A stretch of DNA of 64,000 nt from Candidatus Saccharimonadota bacterium (GTDB taxonomy: Bacteria > Patescibacteriota > Saccharimonadia > Saccharimonadales > Saccharimonadaceae): assembly GCA_017406405.1 (NCBI GenBank), contig JAFQYO010000003.1, positions 1 through 64,000 on the forward strand, read 5' to 3'. Shown one piece after another: positions 9,637 to 18,177 of this stretch. A program made the translations under genes and the position numbers. Positions within the stretch are counted from its first letter, which is position 1. Each line of letters opens with the position of its first letter. A model generated the notes under the pieces. The model was not told the origin of the DNA and ran no database searches. It saw only the letters and a program-made list of their open reading frames with translations.

Positions 9637-10662
9637 ATGGAAAAAACTATTGTTGTGACCGGCGGCGCTGGCTTCATCGGTTCAAATTTTGTTTACTATA
9701 TGCTAAACAAATATCCCGATTATAAAATCGTATGTGTCGATTGTCTCACTTACGCAGGAAACCTCTCGACCTTAAAAACAGCTTTAGAAAACCCAAATTT
9801 TCGTTTTGAAAAACTCAATATTTGCGACCGAGAGGGAATTAAAACCCTATTCAAAGAAATCAAACCCGACATTGTTGTTAATTTCGCCGCCGAATCTCAC
9901 GTTGACCGCTCAATAAAAACCCCAGAAATTTTCGTCGATACAAATATTCGCGGAACTCAAAATTTAATGGACATCTGCCGAGAACTTAATGTTCCTCGTT
10001 TTCATCAAGTTTCGACAGACGAAGTTTACGGCGATTTGCCTCTCGATCGCCCAGATTTGTTTTTCACGGAAGAGACCCCTATTCATGCTTCATCTCCGTA
10101 CTCTGCTTCAAAAGCCGGCGCCGACCTTCTAGTCCTTGCATATCATCGCACCTACGGCTTCCCTGCGACCATTTCTCGTTGTTCAAACAACTATGGTCCA
10201 TACCACTTCCCAGAAAAACTCATTCCTCTGATGATTATTAACGCTCTTAACGATAAGCCTCTCCCTGTTTATGGTGACGGAAAAAACGTCCGCGACTGGC
10301 TTTACGTCGAAGACCACTGTAAAGCGATTGATTTAATTATTCATGACGATAGGCTCGGCGAAGTGTATAACGTTGGCGGTCACAACGAAATGACTAACCT
10401 TGATATCGTGAAACTAATTGTGAAAAAACTTGACAAACCAGAAAGTTTGATTACATTTGTTGAAGATAGAAAAGGGCATGACCGTCGCTACGCAATCGAT
10501 CCGACAAAAATTAAAGATAAACTTGGCTGGTATCCGGAAACAAAATTCTCCGACGGAATCGAAAAAACCATCAACTGGTATCTCGAGCATAAAGACTGGT
10601 GGGAGGAAATCATTTCTGGCGATTACAAAAACTATTACGAAAAAATGTACGGAGAAAAATAA
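9637..10662 (+). CDS. rmlB: dTDP-glucose 4,6-dehydratase
   Basis: 341 residues. It is an extended short-chain dehydrogenase making dTDP-4-keto-6-deoxyglucose, step 2 of the pathway. TGGAGFIGSNFV binds NAD; AAESHVDRSI, STDEVYG and the catalytic Tyr-Lys in SPYSASKAGAD are visible. The ATG at 9637 has an AAAGGAG site 9 nt upstream and is preferred to a longer in-frame start inside rmlC. Confidence 0.97.
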   Translation: MEKTIVVTGGAGFIGSNFVYYMLNKYPDYKIVCVDCLTYAGNLSTLKTALENPNFRFEKLNICDREGIKTLFKEIKPDIVVNFAAESHVDRSIKTPEIFVDTNIRGTQNLMDICRELNVPRFHQVSTDEVYGDLPLDRPDLFFTEETPIHASSPYSASKAGADLLVLAYHRTYGFPATISRCSNNYGPYHFPEKLIPLMIINALNDKPLPVYGDGKNVRDWLYVEDHCKAIDLIIHDDRLGEVYNVGGHNEMTNLDIVKLIVKKLDKPESLITFVEDRKGHDRRYAIDPTKIKDKLGWYPETKFSDGIEKTINWYLEHKDWWEEIISGDYKNYYEKMYGEK

Positions 10663-11556
10663 ATGAAAGTTTTTGTCACGGGTGTTTCTGGTCAGCTCGG
10701 CCATGACGTTATGGCAGAATTAGTAAAACGTGGCTATACTGCTATCGGCTCTGATCGTTCCGGAGCTAGCGACGAATTCAACGTTGTTGCTCTCGATATT
10801 ACTGACCGCGAAAATGTCGAAAAAACCCTAGAAAAAATTCATCCCGACGCGATTATTCATTGTGCGGCTTGGACCAATGTTGACGGAGCTGAAGATCCAA
10901 AAGTTCAACCCGTTGTGGAAAAAGTTAATGTCGAAGGAACTAAAAACCTTGCCGAAATGGCAAAAAAGCTAAACAGCAAGATGGCTTATATTTCTACCGA
11001 CTACGTCTTTGATGGAAAAGGTGACGAACCCTGGAAACCCGACGATAAAAATTTCGCTCCTCAGAATTTTTATGGAAAAACCAAACTTGGCGGCGAGCTC
11101 GCCGTCTCTGAACTTCTCGACAAATATTTTATCGTTCGAATCGCTTGGGTTTTTGGCAAAAATGGTAAAAACTTTGTTGATACCATGCTGAAAGTTGGAA
11201 AAACCCATCCCGAGGTTCGCGTCGTTAACGACCAAATCGGCACCCCGACCTACTGCCCCGACCTCGCGCGTCTTCTTGTTGATATGATAGAGACAGAAAA
11301 ATATGGTTTTTATCATGCTACAAACGAAGGCGGCTTTATTTCTTGGGCAGATTTCACGAAAGAGATTTTTAATCAAGCCGGAATTGACTCAAAAGTCATT
11401 CCCGTCTCGACCACTGAATACGAAAAAATTGCCGGAAAAACCGTCGCAAAACGCCCCTCAAACTCTCGTCTTGACAAGTCAAAACTTAAAGAGAAAGGCT
11501 TTTCTCCGCTTCCGACCTGGCAAGATGCCCTCTCGCGCTATCTTAAAGAAAAATAA
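10663..11556 (+). CDS. rmlD: dTDP-4-dehydrorhamnose reductase
   Basis: 297 residues, last step of dTDP-L-rhamnose synthesis. GVSGQLGHDV is the nucleotide-binding motif, AAWTNVDGAE is characteristic of RmlD, STDYVFDG precedes the catalytic Tyr-Lys in NFYGKTKLGGE. It starts directly after the rmlB stop and ends 3 nt before the convergent ABC ATPase gene. Confidence 0.96.
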   Translation: MKVFVTGVSGQLGHDVMAELVKRGYTAIGSDRSGASDEFNVVALDITDRENVEKTLEKIHPDAIIHCAAWTNVDGAEDPKVQPVVEKVNVEGTKNLAEMAKKLNSKMAYISTDYVFDGKGDEPWKPDDKNFAPQNFYGKTKLGGELAVSELLDKYFIVRIAWVFGKNGKNFVDTMLKVGKTHPEVRVVNDQIGTPTYCPDLARLLVDMIETEKYGFYHATNEGGFISWADFTKEIFNQAGIDSKVIPVSTTEYEKIAGKTVAKRPSNSRLDKSKLKEKGFSPLPTWQDALSRYLKEK

Positions 11557-11559
11557 TTT

Positions 11560-12336
11560 TTATTGAAATAATTTCATATATTCGTCCGCAACCTTCTCAG
11601 GTTCGCCCTCAACAACAATCTTCCCTCCCTCGATCAAAATCGCTCTATCGCAAAATTTTCGCACATTGCTCATTGAGTGTGTCACTAAAATCACCGTCTG
11701 ATTCCCCCTCAAACTCGCGAAATAATCGTTGCATTTCTGCTGGAACGCCGCATCGCCGACCGCCAACACCTCGTCAAGAATCAAAATATCTCCCTTTGCT
11801 CTAATCGCAATAGAAAATGCTAATCTGACTTGCATTCCGCTCGAATAATTCTTTAGTTTTTGATCCTGGAATTCTTCAAGCTCAGCAAATTTCCAAATGT
11901 CTTCATACATCGCGTCCATCTCTTTCTTAGAAAACCCAAGAAGCGCCCCGTTCAGATAGACATTTTCTCGCCCTGTAAGTTCCGGATTAAACCCTACTCC
12001 GAGCTCAATAAACGGCACAAGCGTTCCGTTTACTGTTACTTCTCCGCTTTCCGGATAATAAATTCCCGAGAGGATTTTCAGAAGCGTCGATTTCCCGCTC
12101 CCGTTTCTCCCGACGATCCCTAAAAACTCACCCTTATTAACCTTAAAACTTAGATTTCTCAAGACTCTCTGGTCTTTATACCCTTTAACTCCCCTTAGTC
12201 TATTAAAAATCGCTTGTTTGAGCCCCCACGACCTCTCCGTCGGCAATCTAAAACTTTTGGATAGATTTTTTACTTCGATAGCAATTCCATTATCAAGCAC
12301 AACTTCTTTCCTAACCCCAATCTTTCTCTTAGCCAT
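11560..12336 (-). CDS. Polysaccharide ABC exporter, ATP-binding subunit (Wzt/TagH type)
   Basis: 258 residues. Walker A GRNGSGKST, ABC signature YSSGMQVRLAFSIA and Walker B ILILDEVLAVGD are intact, with TENVYLNGALLG-type residues (GRENVYLNG) typical of the O-antigen/teichoic-acid exporter subfamily. It lacks the long C-terminal carbohydrate-binding domain of some Wzt proteins. It begins immediately after the permease stop, so the pair makes one exporter that would flip a lipid-linked glycan outward. Confidence 0.93.
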   Translation of the reverse strand: MAKRKIGVRKEVVLDNGIAIEVKNLSKSFRLPTERSWGLKQAIFNRLRGVKGYKDQRVLRNLSFKVNKGEFLGIVGRNGSGKSTLLKILSGIYYPESGEVTVNGTLVPFIELGVGFNPELTGRENVYLNGALLGFSKKEMDAMYEDIWKFAELEEFQDQKLKNYSSGMQVRLAFSIAIRAKGDILILDEVLAVGDAAFQQKCNDYFASLRGNQTVILVTHSMSNVRKFCDRAILIEGGKIVVEGEPEKVADEYMKLFQ

Positions 12337-13149
12337 TTATACTTCCTCCGCAAAGAACTTTGAAGCTCGTCGGAAATAGATAGAACCGATGATTAGTGTA
12401 ACGAATGTAATAATAAACGGCACGGCTATCGCTACTGGATTTTTCAGATAGTTCCATATCGTAATTGCTTCTGTTGTAATCAAATTATATCTCACATCTT
12501 GAATAACCTGCGCAATCGGGTTCAAAAGAATAAGCTTTGCCGCAAATGCACTAGTATTAGCAATCATTGTTACGGGATAGATAATCGGCACTGCATAAAA
12601 CAACGCCTGAATACAAACATCCCAAATTGACATAATATCTCGATACTTCACATTTATCGCCCCAAGCAAGAAAGCAATTCCGAGCGCCAAAATGTAGAGT
12701 TCTAAAATAAACAAGGGAACAAGGAGCCAATTCAGGCTCGGCGTTACGCCATTTATCAAGGCAAAAATCACCACCACTACCAAGTTAATCGACAAGTTAA
12801 TCACTGCGGTCATCGTCGAGGAAACGACGAGAATATATTTCGGGAAAGAAACTTTTCGAATTAAATCTCCCCGCATCAACATCGTCTGAATCCCTTGGCT
12901 CGTACATTCTGTGAAGAAACTCCAGAGCGTCGTTCCAGTCAAAAGATAGACTGAATAATGCGGAATATCATTTCCGAATCTGAGTAATTTCGAAAAAACG
13001 ACATAAAGAATCGCAAACATCATCAAAGGCCTAAGTAACGCCCAAAGATAACCTAAAACCGAACCTTGATATCTCAGCTTAAAATCAGTTTTTGTCAGCT
13101 CCCCCAACAAAATACGATTTCGCCTGTTTAGCACTCTTGGAATACTCAT
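12337..13149 (-). CDS. Polysaccharide ABC exporter permease (Wzm/TagG type)
   Basis: 270 residues with six likely membrane segments and the ABC-2 family pattern LKLRYQGSVLGYLWALLRPL-like at the N-terminus (read here as FKLRYQGSVLGYLW). An AAGGAGTT ribosome site precedes the ATG on the minus strand. Translation runs straight into the ATPase gene. It diverges from the family 2 glycosyltransferase at 13196. Confidence 0.92.
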   Translation of the reverse strand: MSIPRVLNRRNRILLGELTKTDFKLRYQGSVLGYLWALLRPLMMFAILYVVFSKLLRFGNDIPHYSVYLLTGTTLWSFFTECTSQGIQTMLMRGDLIRKVSFPKYILVVSSTMTAVINLSINLVVVVIFALINGVTPSLNWLLVPLFILELYILALGIAFLLGAINVKYRDIMSIWDVCIQALFYAVPIIYPVTMIANTSAFAAKLILLNPIAQVIQDVRYNLITTEAITIWNYLKNPVAIAVPFIITFVTLIIGSIYFRRASKFFAEEV

Positions 13150-13183
13150 AACTCCTTCTATTTTATCATAAATAACTTTAATG

Positions 13184-13189
13184 TATAAT
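13184..13189 (+). promoter_or_regulatory. -10 box, leaderless, for the GT2 gene at 13196
   Basis: TGTATAAT ends 6 nt before the ATG at 13196, so the mRNA should start on the A of ATG. An alternative ATG at 13181 overlaps the -10 box itself. Confidence 0.75.
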
Positions 13190-13195
13190 AATATT

Positions 13196-14221
13196 ATGCA
13201 ACTCCCCCGAATTTCCGTTATTGTTCCTGTCTATAATACAAAAGACTATCTTTTTGATTGCCTTAGTTCTCTCAAAAACCAAACCTATAAAAACCTAGAA
13301 ATTCTTCTTATCGACGACGGTTCGACTGACGACTCTCTTAAAATCATCCAAAAATATCAAAAACTTGATTCTCGTGCAAGAGTCCTAAAAAAGAAAAATG
13401 GCGGTCTCTCTAGCGCGAGGAACCTCGGCCTCGACCATGCGAACGGTGAATATATTTTCTTTCTCGACTCTGACGATTATCTAGAAAACGACGCGATTGA
13501 ATATCTTTATTTCTTAATTAAGAAGACAAACTCTCCCCTTTCGATTTGCTCTCACTACGAAAGAAAGGGGAACGATAAACTTAAAGACTTCAACAACGGA
13601 GGGGGTTATAAGTCCCAGAAACTCACCGTAGAAACCGCTCTCGACCGAATGTTAAACGAACAGGGTTTTACGATGTCGGCTTGGGGAAAACTATATAAAA
13701 CTGATCTTTTCAAAAAACACAAAAGCCTTGAAAAAATTCGTTTCCCCGAGAGTAAACTTCACGAAGATGTCGGGACGACCTATAAACTCCTCTTACGCGT
13801 TAACGAGTTGAATAAAAATTCAAGAATCGTCTTCGGAGAAAAACCTAAATACATCTATAACATCCGAAAAACCTCTATCACTAATCAAGGTTTTAATAAT
13901 AAAAAACTAGAACTCATTACCCAAACCGACGAAATGTGCGACGCGATTGATAAATCTTTCCCAAACTTAAGAAATGCCACAAATCTCCGCCGACTTCACG
14001 CGCGCTTCTCAATCCTTCGTCAAATTATTCAGAAAACGCATAAAACAGAGAACGATAAAAAACTTGAAGATTCCCTAGTTTATTATATAAAAAGTCATAA
14101 ATCTTGGATTTCTGAAAATCCTGAAAGCACAAAGAGAGACAAACTTGCGCTTGCCTCTCTCATGGCGGGCCGAACCGCCTTCCGAATTGCATGGAGTCTT
14201 TATTCTAAGTTTTTCAAATAA
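13196..14221 (+). CDS. Family 2 glycosyltransferase
   Basis: 341 residues starting MQLPRISVIVPVYNTKDYL. Classic GT2 motifs follow: LLIDDGSTDDSL, GGLSSARNLGLD and FLDSDDYL (DxD metal site, about 95), then EDVGT of the acceptor side. The start was moved to 13196 because the five codons upstream contain the -10 box. It converges with galE and the two genes overlap by 22 nt at their ends. Confidence 0.88.
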   Translation: MQLPRISVIVPVYNTKDYLFDCLSSLKNQTYKNLEILLIDDGSTDDSLKIIQKYQKLDSRARVLKKKNGGLSSARNLGLDHANGEYIFFLDSDDYLENDAIEYLYFLIKKTNSPLSICSHYERKGNDKLKDFNNGGGYKSQKLTVETALDRMLNEQGFTMSAWGKLYKTDLFKKHKSLEKIRFPESKLHEDVGTTYKLLLRVNELNKNSRIVFGEKPKYIYNIRKTSITNQGFNNKKLELITQTDEMCDAIDKSFPNLRNATNLRRLHARFSILRQIIQKTHKTENDKKLEDSLVYYIKSHKSWISENPESTKRDKLALASLMAGRTAFRIAWSLYSKFFK

Positions 14222-15198
14222 TTTAAAGTATCTTTAATCGCGTCTCTGACTGTTAGCTTTGTTTTCCACTCTAATTCCTTTTCCGCCAAACTCGGGTTTG
14301 CATAAAACTCTGCCAAATCTCCAGCCCTCCTTTTACCAATCTTTATAGGCAATTCTTCTCCAGTCTCTTCGTTAAACATCTTCACGACCTCAAATACTGA
14401 AGTCGCGACTCCGCTCCCAAGATTATAGGTTCTTACTCCTGGATGCATTTTCTCAAGCGCCGCCAAGTGTCCGAGCGCAAGATCTGTTACGTGTATAAAA
14501 TCTCGTTTACAACTTCCGTCATCTGTCGGGTAGTCGTCGCCAAAAATCGTCAGCTCGGATAATTCCCCTCGATAGACTTTCGTAATAATCGGCAAGAGAT
14601 TGTTCGGGATTCCGTTCGGGTCTTCACCGAGTAGCCCTGATTTATCCGCCCCGATTGGATTGAAGTATCTTAGAATTGTTGCCGAAAATTCCGGATTCGC
14701 CTTAGCATAATCTCGAATAATCTGTTCAATCATCGCCTTCGTCCAACCATAAGGATTCGTAATCTTTACTCCCGTAGTCATTTTTTCGTCATATGCTTTC
14801 GCTCCTTGGTCGCCATAAACTGTTGCCGAAGAAGAAAAAATCAGTTTCCCTACTCGAGTCTCGTCCATTACTCGAAGCAGATTAATTGTTCCTCCGATGT
14901 TGTTTTCATAGTATTCAAGAGGTTTTTCGACCGATTCCCCGACCGCCTTTAGTCCTGCAAAGTGTATCACGGCATCAAAATTTGTCTCAGCAAACACCCT
15001 CAAAGTTTCGTCATAATTCCTCAAATCGACTTTATAAAACTTTGGTTTTATATGCGTTATTTTTTCTATGTTATCTAAGGTCGATTCTTTCGAGTTTACG
15101 AGATTATCTAAAACCTCCACGTCATATCCAGCTCGCAACAGCTCTACCGCCGTATGCGACCCGATATAACCTGTTCCGCCGGTAACTAATACCTTCAT
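14200..15198 (-). CDS. galE: UDP-glucose 4-epimerase
   Basis: 332 residues of extended SDR. TGGTGYIGSHTAVELL binds NAD; the catalytic Ser-Tyr-Lys set appears as SSSATVYG and NPYGWTKAMIE; DYPTDDGSCKRDFIHV is characteristic of GalE. It interconverts UDP-glucose and UDP-galactose and so feeds the surrounding glycosyltransferases. An AAGGAG ribosome site lies upstream of the ATG. Confidence 0.96.
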   Translation of the reverse strand: MKVLVTGGTGYIGSHTAVELLRAGYDVEVLDNLVNSKESTLDNIEKITHIKPKFYKVDLRNYDETLRVFAETNFDAVIHFAGLKAVGESVEKPLEYYENNIGGTINLLRVMDETRVGKLIFSSSATVYGDQGAKAYDEKMTTGVKITNPYGWTKAMIEQIIRDYAKANPEFSATILRYFNPIGADKSGLLGEDPNGIPNNLLPIITKVYRGELSELTIFGDDYPTDDGSCKRDFIHVTDLALGHLAALEKMHPGVRTYNLGSGVATSVFEVVKMFNEETGEELPIKIGKRRAGDLAEFYANPSLAEKELEWKTKLTVRDAIKDTLNYLKNLE

Positions 15199-15236
15199 TT
15201 CCGCTCCTTCTTATTTTCTAAACATAATATATATGT

Positions 15237-15242
15237 TATAAT
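15237..15242 (+). promoter_or_regulatory. Extended -10 box for the sugar-1-phosphate transferase gene
   Basis: TGT-TATAAT ends 10 nt before the ATG at 15253; no ribosome site is seen in the very short leader. Confidence 0.6.
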
Positions 15243-15252
15243 CATACCATAT

Positions 15253-16677
15253 ATGAAAAAAGACTCCACCTTCGTTTCTCGTCTCTGTTTAGTCTTCGGA
15301 GACATTTTCGCAATCATTTTCTCTTTTTTTGGGGCCTATTATTTTCGAACTCACCTCGATTCTCGACCTTTCTTCTTTGTTTCCGACTCAAAAGGTTTTC
15401 TTCTTGAGATAATTCTCTTAATTCCGGTCTGGATTCTCATTTTAGGTTCCCTTGGTCTCTATTCAAAAAATATCCTCGCGCGCCATGCCCGTGCGAAAGA
15501 AATTGGTCGGCTTCTTGTCGCTTCAATCGTTGGTTTAATGGCGATTATCTCCGTCGATTATTTCGGAGCAAACGACCTCTTTCCCGTCCGTACGATTCCA
15601 GTTTATTCTTTCTTTCTCTGTTTCTTCTTTCTCGTCATAAATCGTACGCTCTTTCGTCAAATTCGCGACCACTTTTTCCGAAAAAACCGTGGCACCCTCC
15701 GCGCAGTCATTATCGGAAATAATAAAAACACCGATTTTCTCGCCGATTATATTTCCTCGGTCCCCGAATCCGGTTATCGTCTTGTCGGAATTGTCGCTAG
15801 CCGTAAATATTTCCCAAAAGACCTCCTGAAACACCAATACCCTTCCCTTAAAGACGCCATAAGATACACCCGCCCTGACGTTATTTTCCAGACCGACGAA
15901 CGCCAGACCGAATATGTCTATAAACAAACGATAGAAAAACACCTCCTCTACTATTTTGTTCCGAGCGAAGCTTCTATGTCTTCTCAGCTTGGTCAACTCG
16001 AGCTGGTCGGAAGCACTCCCGCGATCCGCGTCTCCGCAACTCCCCTCCTCGGGAATATGAAATACCTGAAACGGTTTTTTGATATTTTTCTAGGAGGATT
16101 TATGCTTATTCTCGCGCTAATCCCCATGATAATTCTCTGGATTATTATTAAAATATCCTCCCTTAAGAATCCAGCCATCTATTCGGAGATTCGCCTCAGC
16201 CAGTTTAACCGAAAGTTTAAAATATACAAATTTCGTTCGATGAAACCTGAGTTTTCCGGCATGTCTCCAGAAGAAGCCTTCAAAAAGATGGGACGCCCTG
16301 AGCTTATCAAGAAATATCGTAAAAACGGTGACTTCCTTCCCGACGACCCGAGAATTACCAGAATCGGTAGGTTTATCCGTAGCACTTCTCTCGATGAGCT
16401 CCCTCAACTTTTTAATGTGGTTCGTGGAGATATTTCTCTTGTCGGTCCTCGTGCTCTCGTTCCTGGCGAGCTGAGAAAATATGGCGATCGTTCTCTTCTT
16501 TTGACTGTAAAATCCGGCCTAACTGGTCTCGCGCAGGTTTCTGGGCGCAGAAATATTTCTTTCGAAGAACGCCGAGCGTTAGATTTATATTATATTAAAA
16601 ACTGGTCCATTGCTCTTGATTTTCAGATTCTGCTCAGAACCGTTAAAACCGTCCTTATTCACGAAGGAGCAAAATAA
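15253..16677 (+). CDS. Polyprenyl-phosphate sugar-1-phosphate transferase (initiating glycosyltransferase, WbaP/WcaJ type)
   Basis: 474 residues. Four or five N-terminal membrane segments (to about 125) precede a CoA-binding-like cytoplasmic domain (about 145-255). A further membrane helix near 275 leads into the catalytic sugar transferase domain with KRFFDI, YKFRSM, RITRIGRFIRSTSLDELPQL and the final VSGRRNISFEER...DLYYIKNWS. These enzymes load the first sugar phosphate onto undecaprenyl phosphate, so this gene should start the glycan whose later steps are encoded around it. It ends directly against the GTG start of the next gene. Confidence 0.95.
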   Translation: MKKDSTFVSRLCLVFGDIFAIIFSFFGAYYFRTHLDSRPFFFVSDSKGFLLEIILLIPVWILILGSLGLYSKNILARHARAKEIGRLLVASIVGLMAIISVDYFGANDLFPVRTIPVYSFFLCFFFLVINRTLFRQIRDHFFRKNRGTLRAVIIGNNKNTDFLADYISSVPESGYRLVGIVASRKYFPKDLLKHQYPSLKDAIRYTRPDVIFQTDERQTEYVYKQTIEKHLLYYFVPSEASMSSQLGQLELVGSTPAIRVSATPLLGNMKYLKRFFDIFLGGFMLILALIPMIILWIIIKISSLKNPAIYSEIRLSQFNRKFKIYKFRSMKPEFSGMSPEEAFKKMGRPELIKKYRKNGDFLPDDPRITRIGRFIRSTSLDELPQLFNVVRGDISLVGPRALVPGELRKYGDRSLLLTVKSGLTGLAQVSGRRNISFEERRALDLYYIKNWSIALDFQILLRTVKTVLIHEGAK

Positions 16678-18177
16678 GTGAAGGTCGCTATTGTCTGCGA
16701 CTGGCTCGTCTCTGTTGGCGGCGCCGAGCGTGTCTTAAAATCAATCTCAGAACTCTTTCCTGACGCCCCGATCTATACTTCTCAGTATAATAAAAAGAAG
16801 ATAAACTGGTTCGAAAAATCTGATGTCAGAGTTGGTTGGCTCCAGCTCTTCCCGACTTGTTTTCGAAAATTCCTAGGGCCCCTCCGCCAAAGCTATTTTA
16901 ACCATCTTGATTTGTCCGAATACGAACTAATTATTTCAGTAACAGGTGCCGAAGCGAAATCCGTTAAAAAGGGAAACGCTCTTCACCTTTGTTACTGTCA
17001 TGTCCCGACGCAGTATTATTGGGGGTTGAAAGATGATTATCTTAAAAACCCAGGCTTCGGAATTCTAAACCCCCTTGCTCGACTTGGGCTCAAACTCTTT
17101 CTTAAGCCTCTAAAAAAAGCCGATTATGAAGCCGCTCAAAAGCCGGATTATTTCCTCACTATTTCAACCTACGCCAAAGAAGAGATTAAAAAGGCCTATG
17201 GGAGGGAATCGACCATTATCTTTCCGCCGGTCGCCGTGGAAAAGTTTTCCACAAGAAAGTTTTCCACAAGCAGGGAAAAAACTAAACTCGAAAAAAGTCA
17301 AACGAAAAAACCCGAACAAACAAATCAAAGAAATGAAACAATATCTAAAAAAAGTCAAATCGCCTCTGTTTCCGACGAAAATGAAGGCCATCGATACGGT
17401 TTTGTCACGACCTCTCGCCAAGTAAACTGGAAGCGCCTCGACCTCGCAGTCCAAGCTTGTTCAGCTCTCAAGCTGCCCTTAACGGTCATCGGTGAAGGCC
17501 CTGAGCATAGAAAACTTGTCAAACTTGCAAAAGGCTCCCATTTTATTAACTTTGTTCCTCAAATTGACCAAGCCGGTATCAAAACATATCTAGAAAAAGC
17601 CGAAGGCTATATCTTCCCCTCTCAAGAACCATTTGGGATTGCGCCCGTCGAAGCTCTCTCTGCTGGTTGCCCAGTCGTCGCCTATGGTAAAGGTGGCGCT
17701 CTCGATTATGTCATCGACGGAGAAAACGGCGTTCTTTTTGGAAAGCAAAACGTCAATTCCCTCCGCCAAGCCCTTAAGAGATTTAAGACTTTAAAATTTA
17801 GTGAAGAAAAAATCCGCAACTCCGCCCTTCCGTTCTCGGAGAAAAACTTTCAGAAAAAAATAAAAGCATTTATTGTCGAAAAAGTCAAAGAGAAAAAAGC
17901 AATAAAGACCGAAAATGTCAAACCTAAACCCGAAATAAAACAAAAAATTGTCAAACCAGCTTCCAGGCCGCCTCGGAAGCTTGCTTCGGCACCAGCTCTC
18001 AAACCAGCCTCAAAACCCTCCCCAAAGATGCTTAAAAACTCTCACGCCATAAAACCCAGCCCCGTAAAACCGCTTTCCATAAATCAAGCTCCTAAACCGC
18101 CCCAAAACCCCATTCCTAAGAATCCAAACAAGGAAAAACCAAATGAAGCCACAACTATCTCAGTCGCCTTTAAATAA
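16678..18177 (+). CDS. Family 4 glycosyltransferase with Lys/Pro-rich tail
   Basis: 499 residues from a GTG start with an AAGGAGC site 9 nt before it. The core is a standard GT4 enzyme: SVGGAERVLKSI at the N-terminus, VTTSRQVNWKRLDLAV starting the second domain, VIGEGPEHRKL and SQEPFGIAPVEALSAGCPVVAYGKGG. Two parts are unusual. A charged 50-residue insert (about 188-240) sits between the domains, and a roughly 100-residue Lys/Pro/Ser tail follows the core. The last 35 nt overlap the polymerase-like gene. Confidence 0.88.
   Translation: MKVAIVCDWLVSVGGAERVLKSISELFPDAPIYTSQYNKKKINWFEKSDVRVGWLQLFPTCFRKFLGPLRQSYFNHLDLSEYELIISVTGAEAKSVKKGNALHLCYCHVPTQYYWGLKDDYLKNPGFGILNPLARLGLKLFLKPLKKADYEAAQKPDYFLTISTYAKEEIKKAYGRESTIIFPPVAVEKFSTRKFSTSREKTKLEKSQTKKPEQTNQRNETISKKSQIASVSDENEGHRYGFVTTSRQVNWKRLDLAVQACSALKLPLTVIGEGPEHRKLVKLAKGSHFINFVPQIDQAGIKTYLEKAEGYIFPSQEPFGIAPVEALSAGCPVVAYGKGGALDYVIDGENGVLFGKQNVNSLRQALKRFKTLKFSEEKIRNSALPFSEKNFQKKIKAFIVEKVKEKKAIKTENVKPKPEIKQKIVKPASRPPRKLASAPALKPASKPSPKMLKNSHAIKPSPVKPLSINQAPKPPQNPIPKNPNKEKPNEATTISVAFK
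17241..17270 (+). repeat. Tandem 15-bp duplication inside the GT4 gene
   Basis: AAAGTTTTCCACAAG occurs twice back to back. In frame it encodes a duplicated KFST(R/S) unit in the interdomain insert. The first copy is also half of a palindrome, GTGGAAAAGTTTTCCAC, at 17236-17252. Confidence 0.9.

Noticed and set aside
17236-17270. TTTTCCACA motifs as DnaA boxes or a replication origin
   Set aside because: Two copies arise from the 15-bp duplication inside a coding region, differ from the TTATNCACA consensus, and no AT-rich unwinding element or dnaA/dnaN gene is near.
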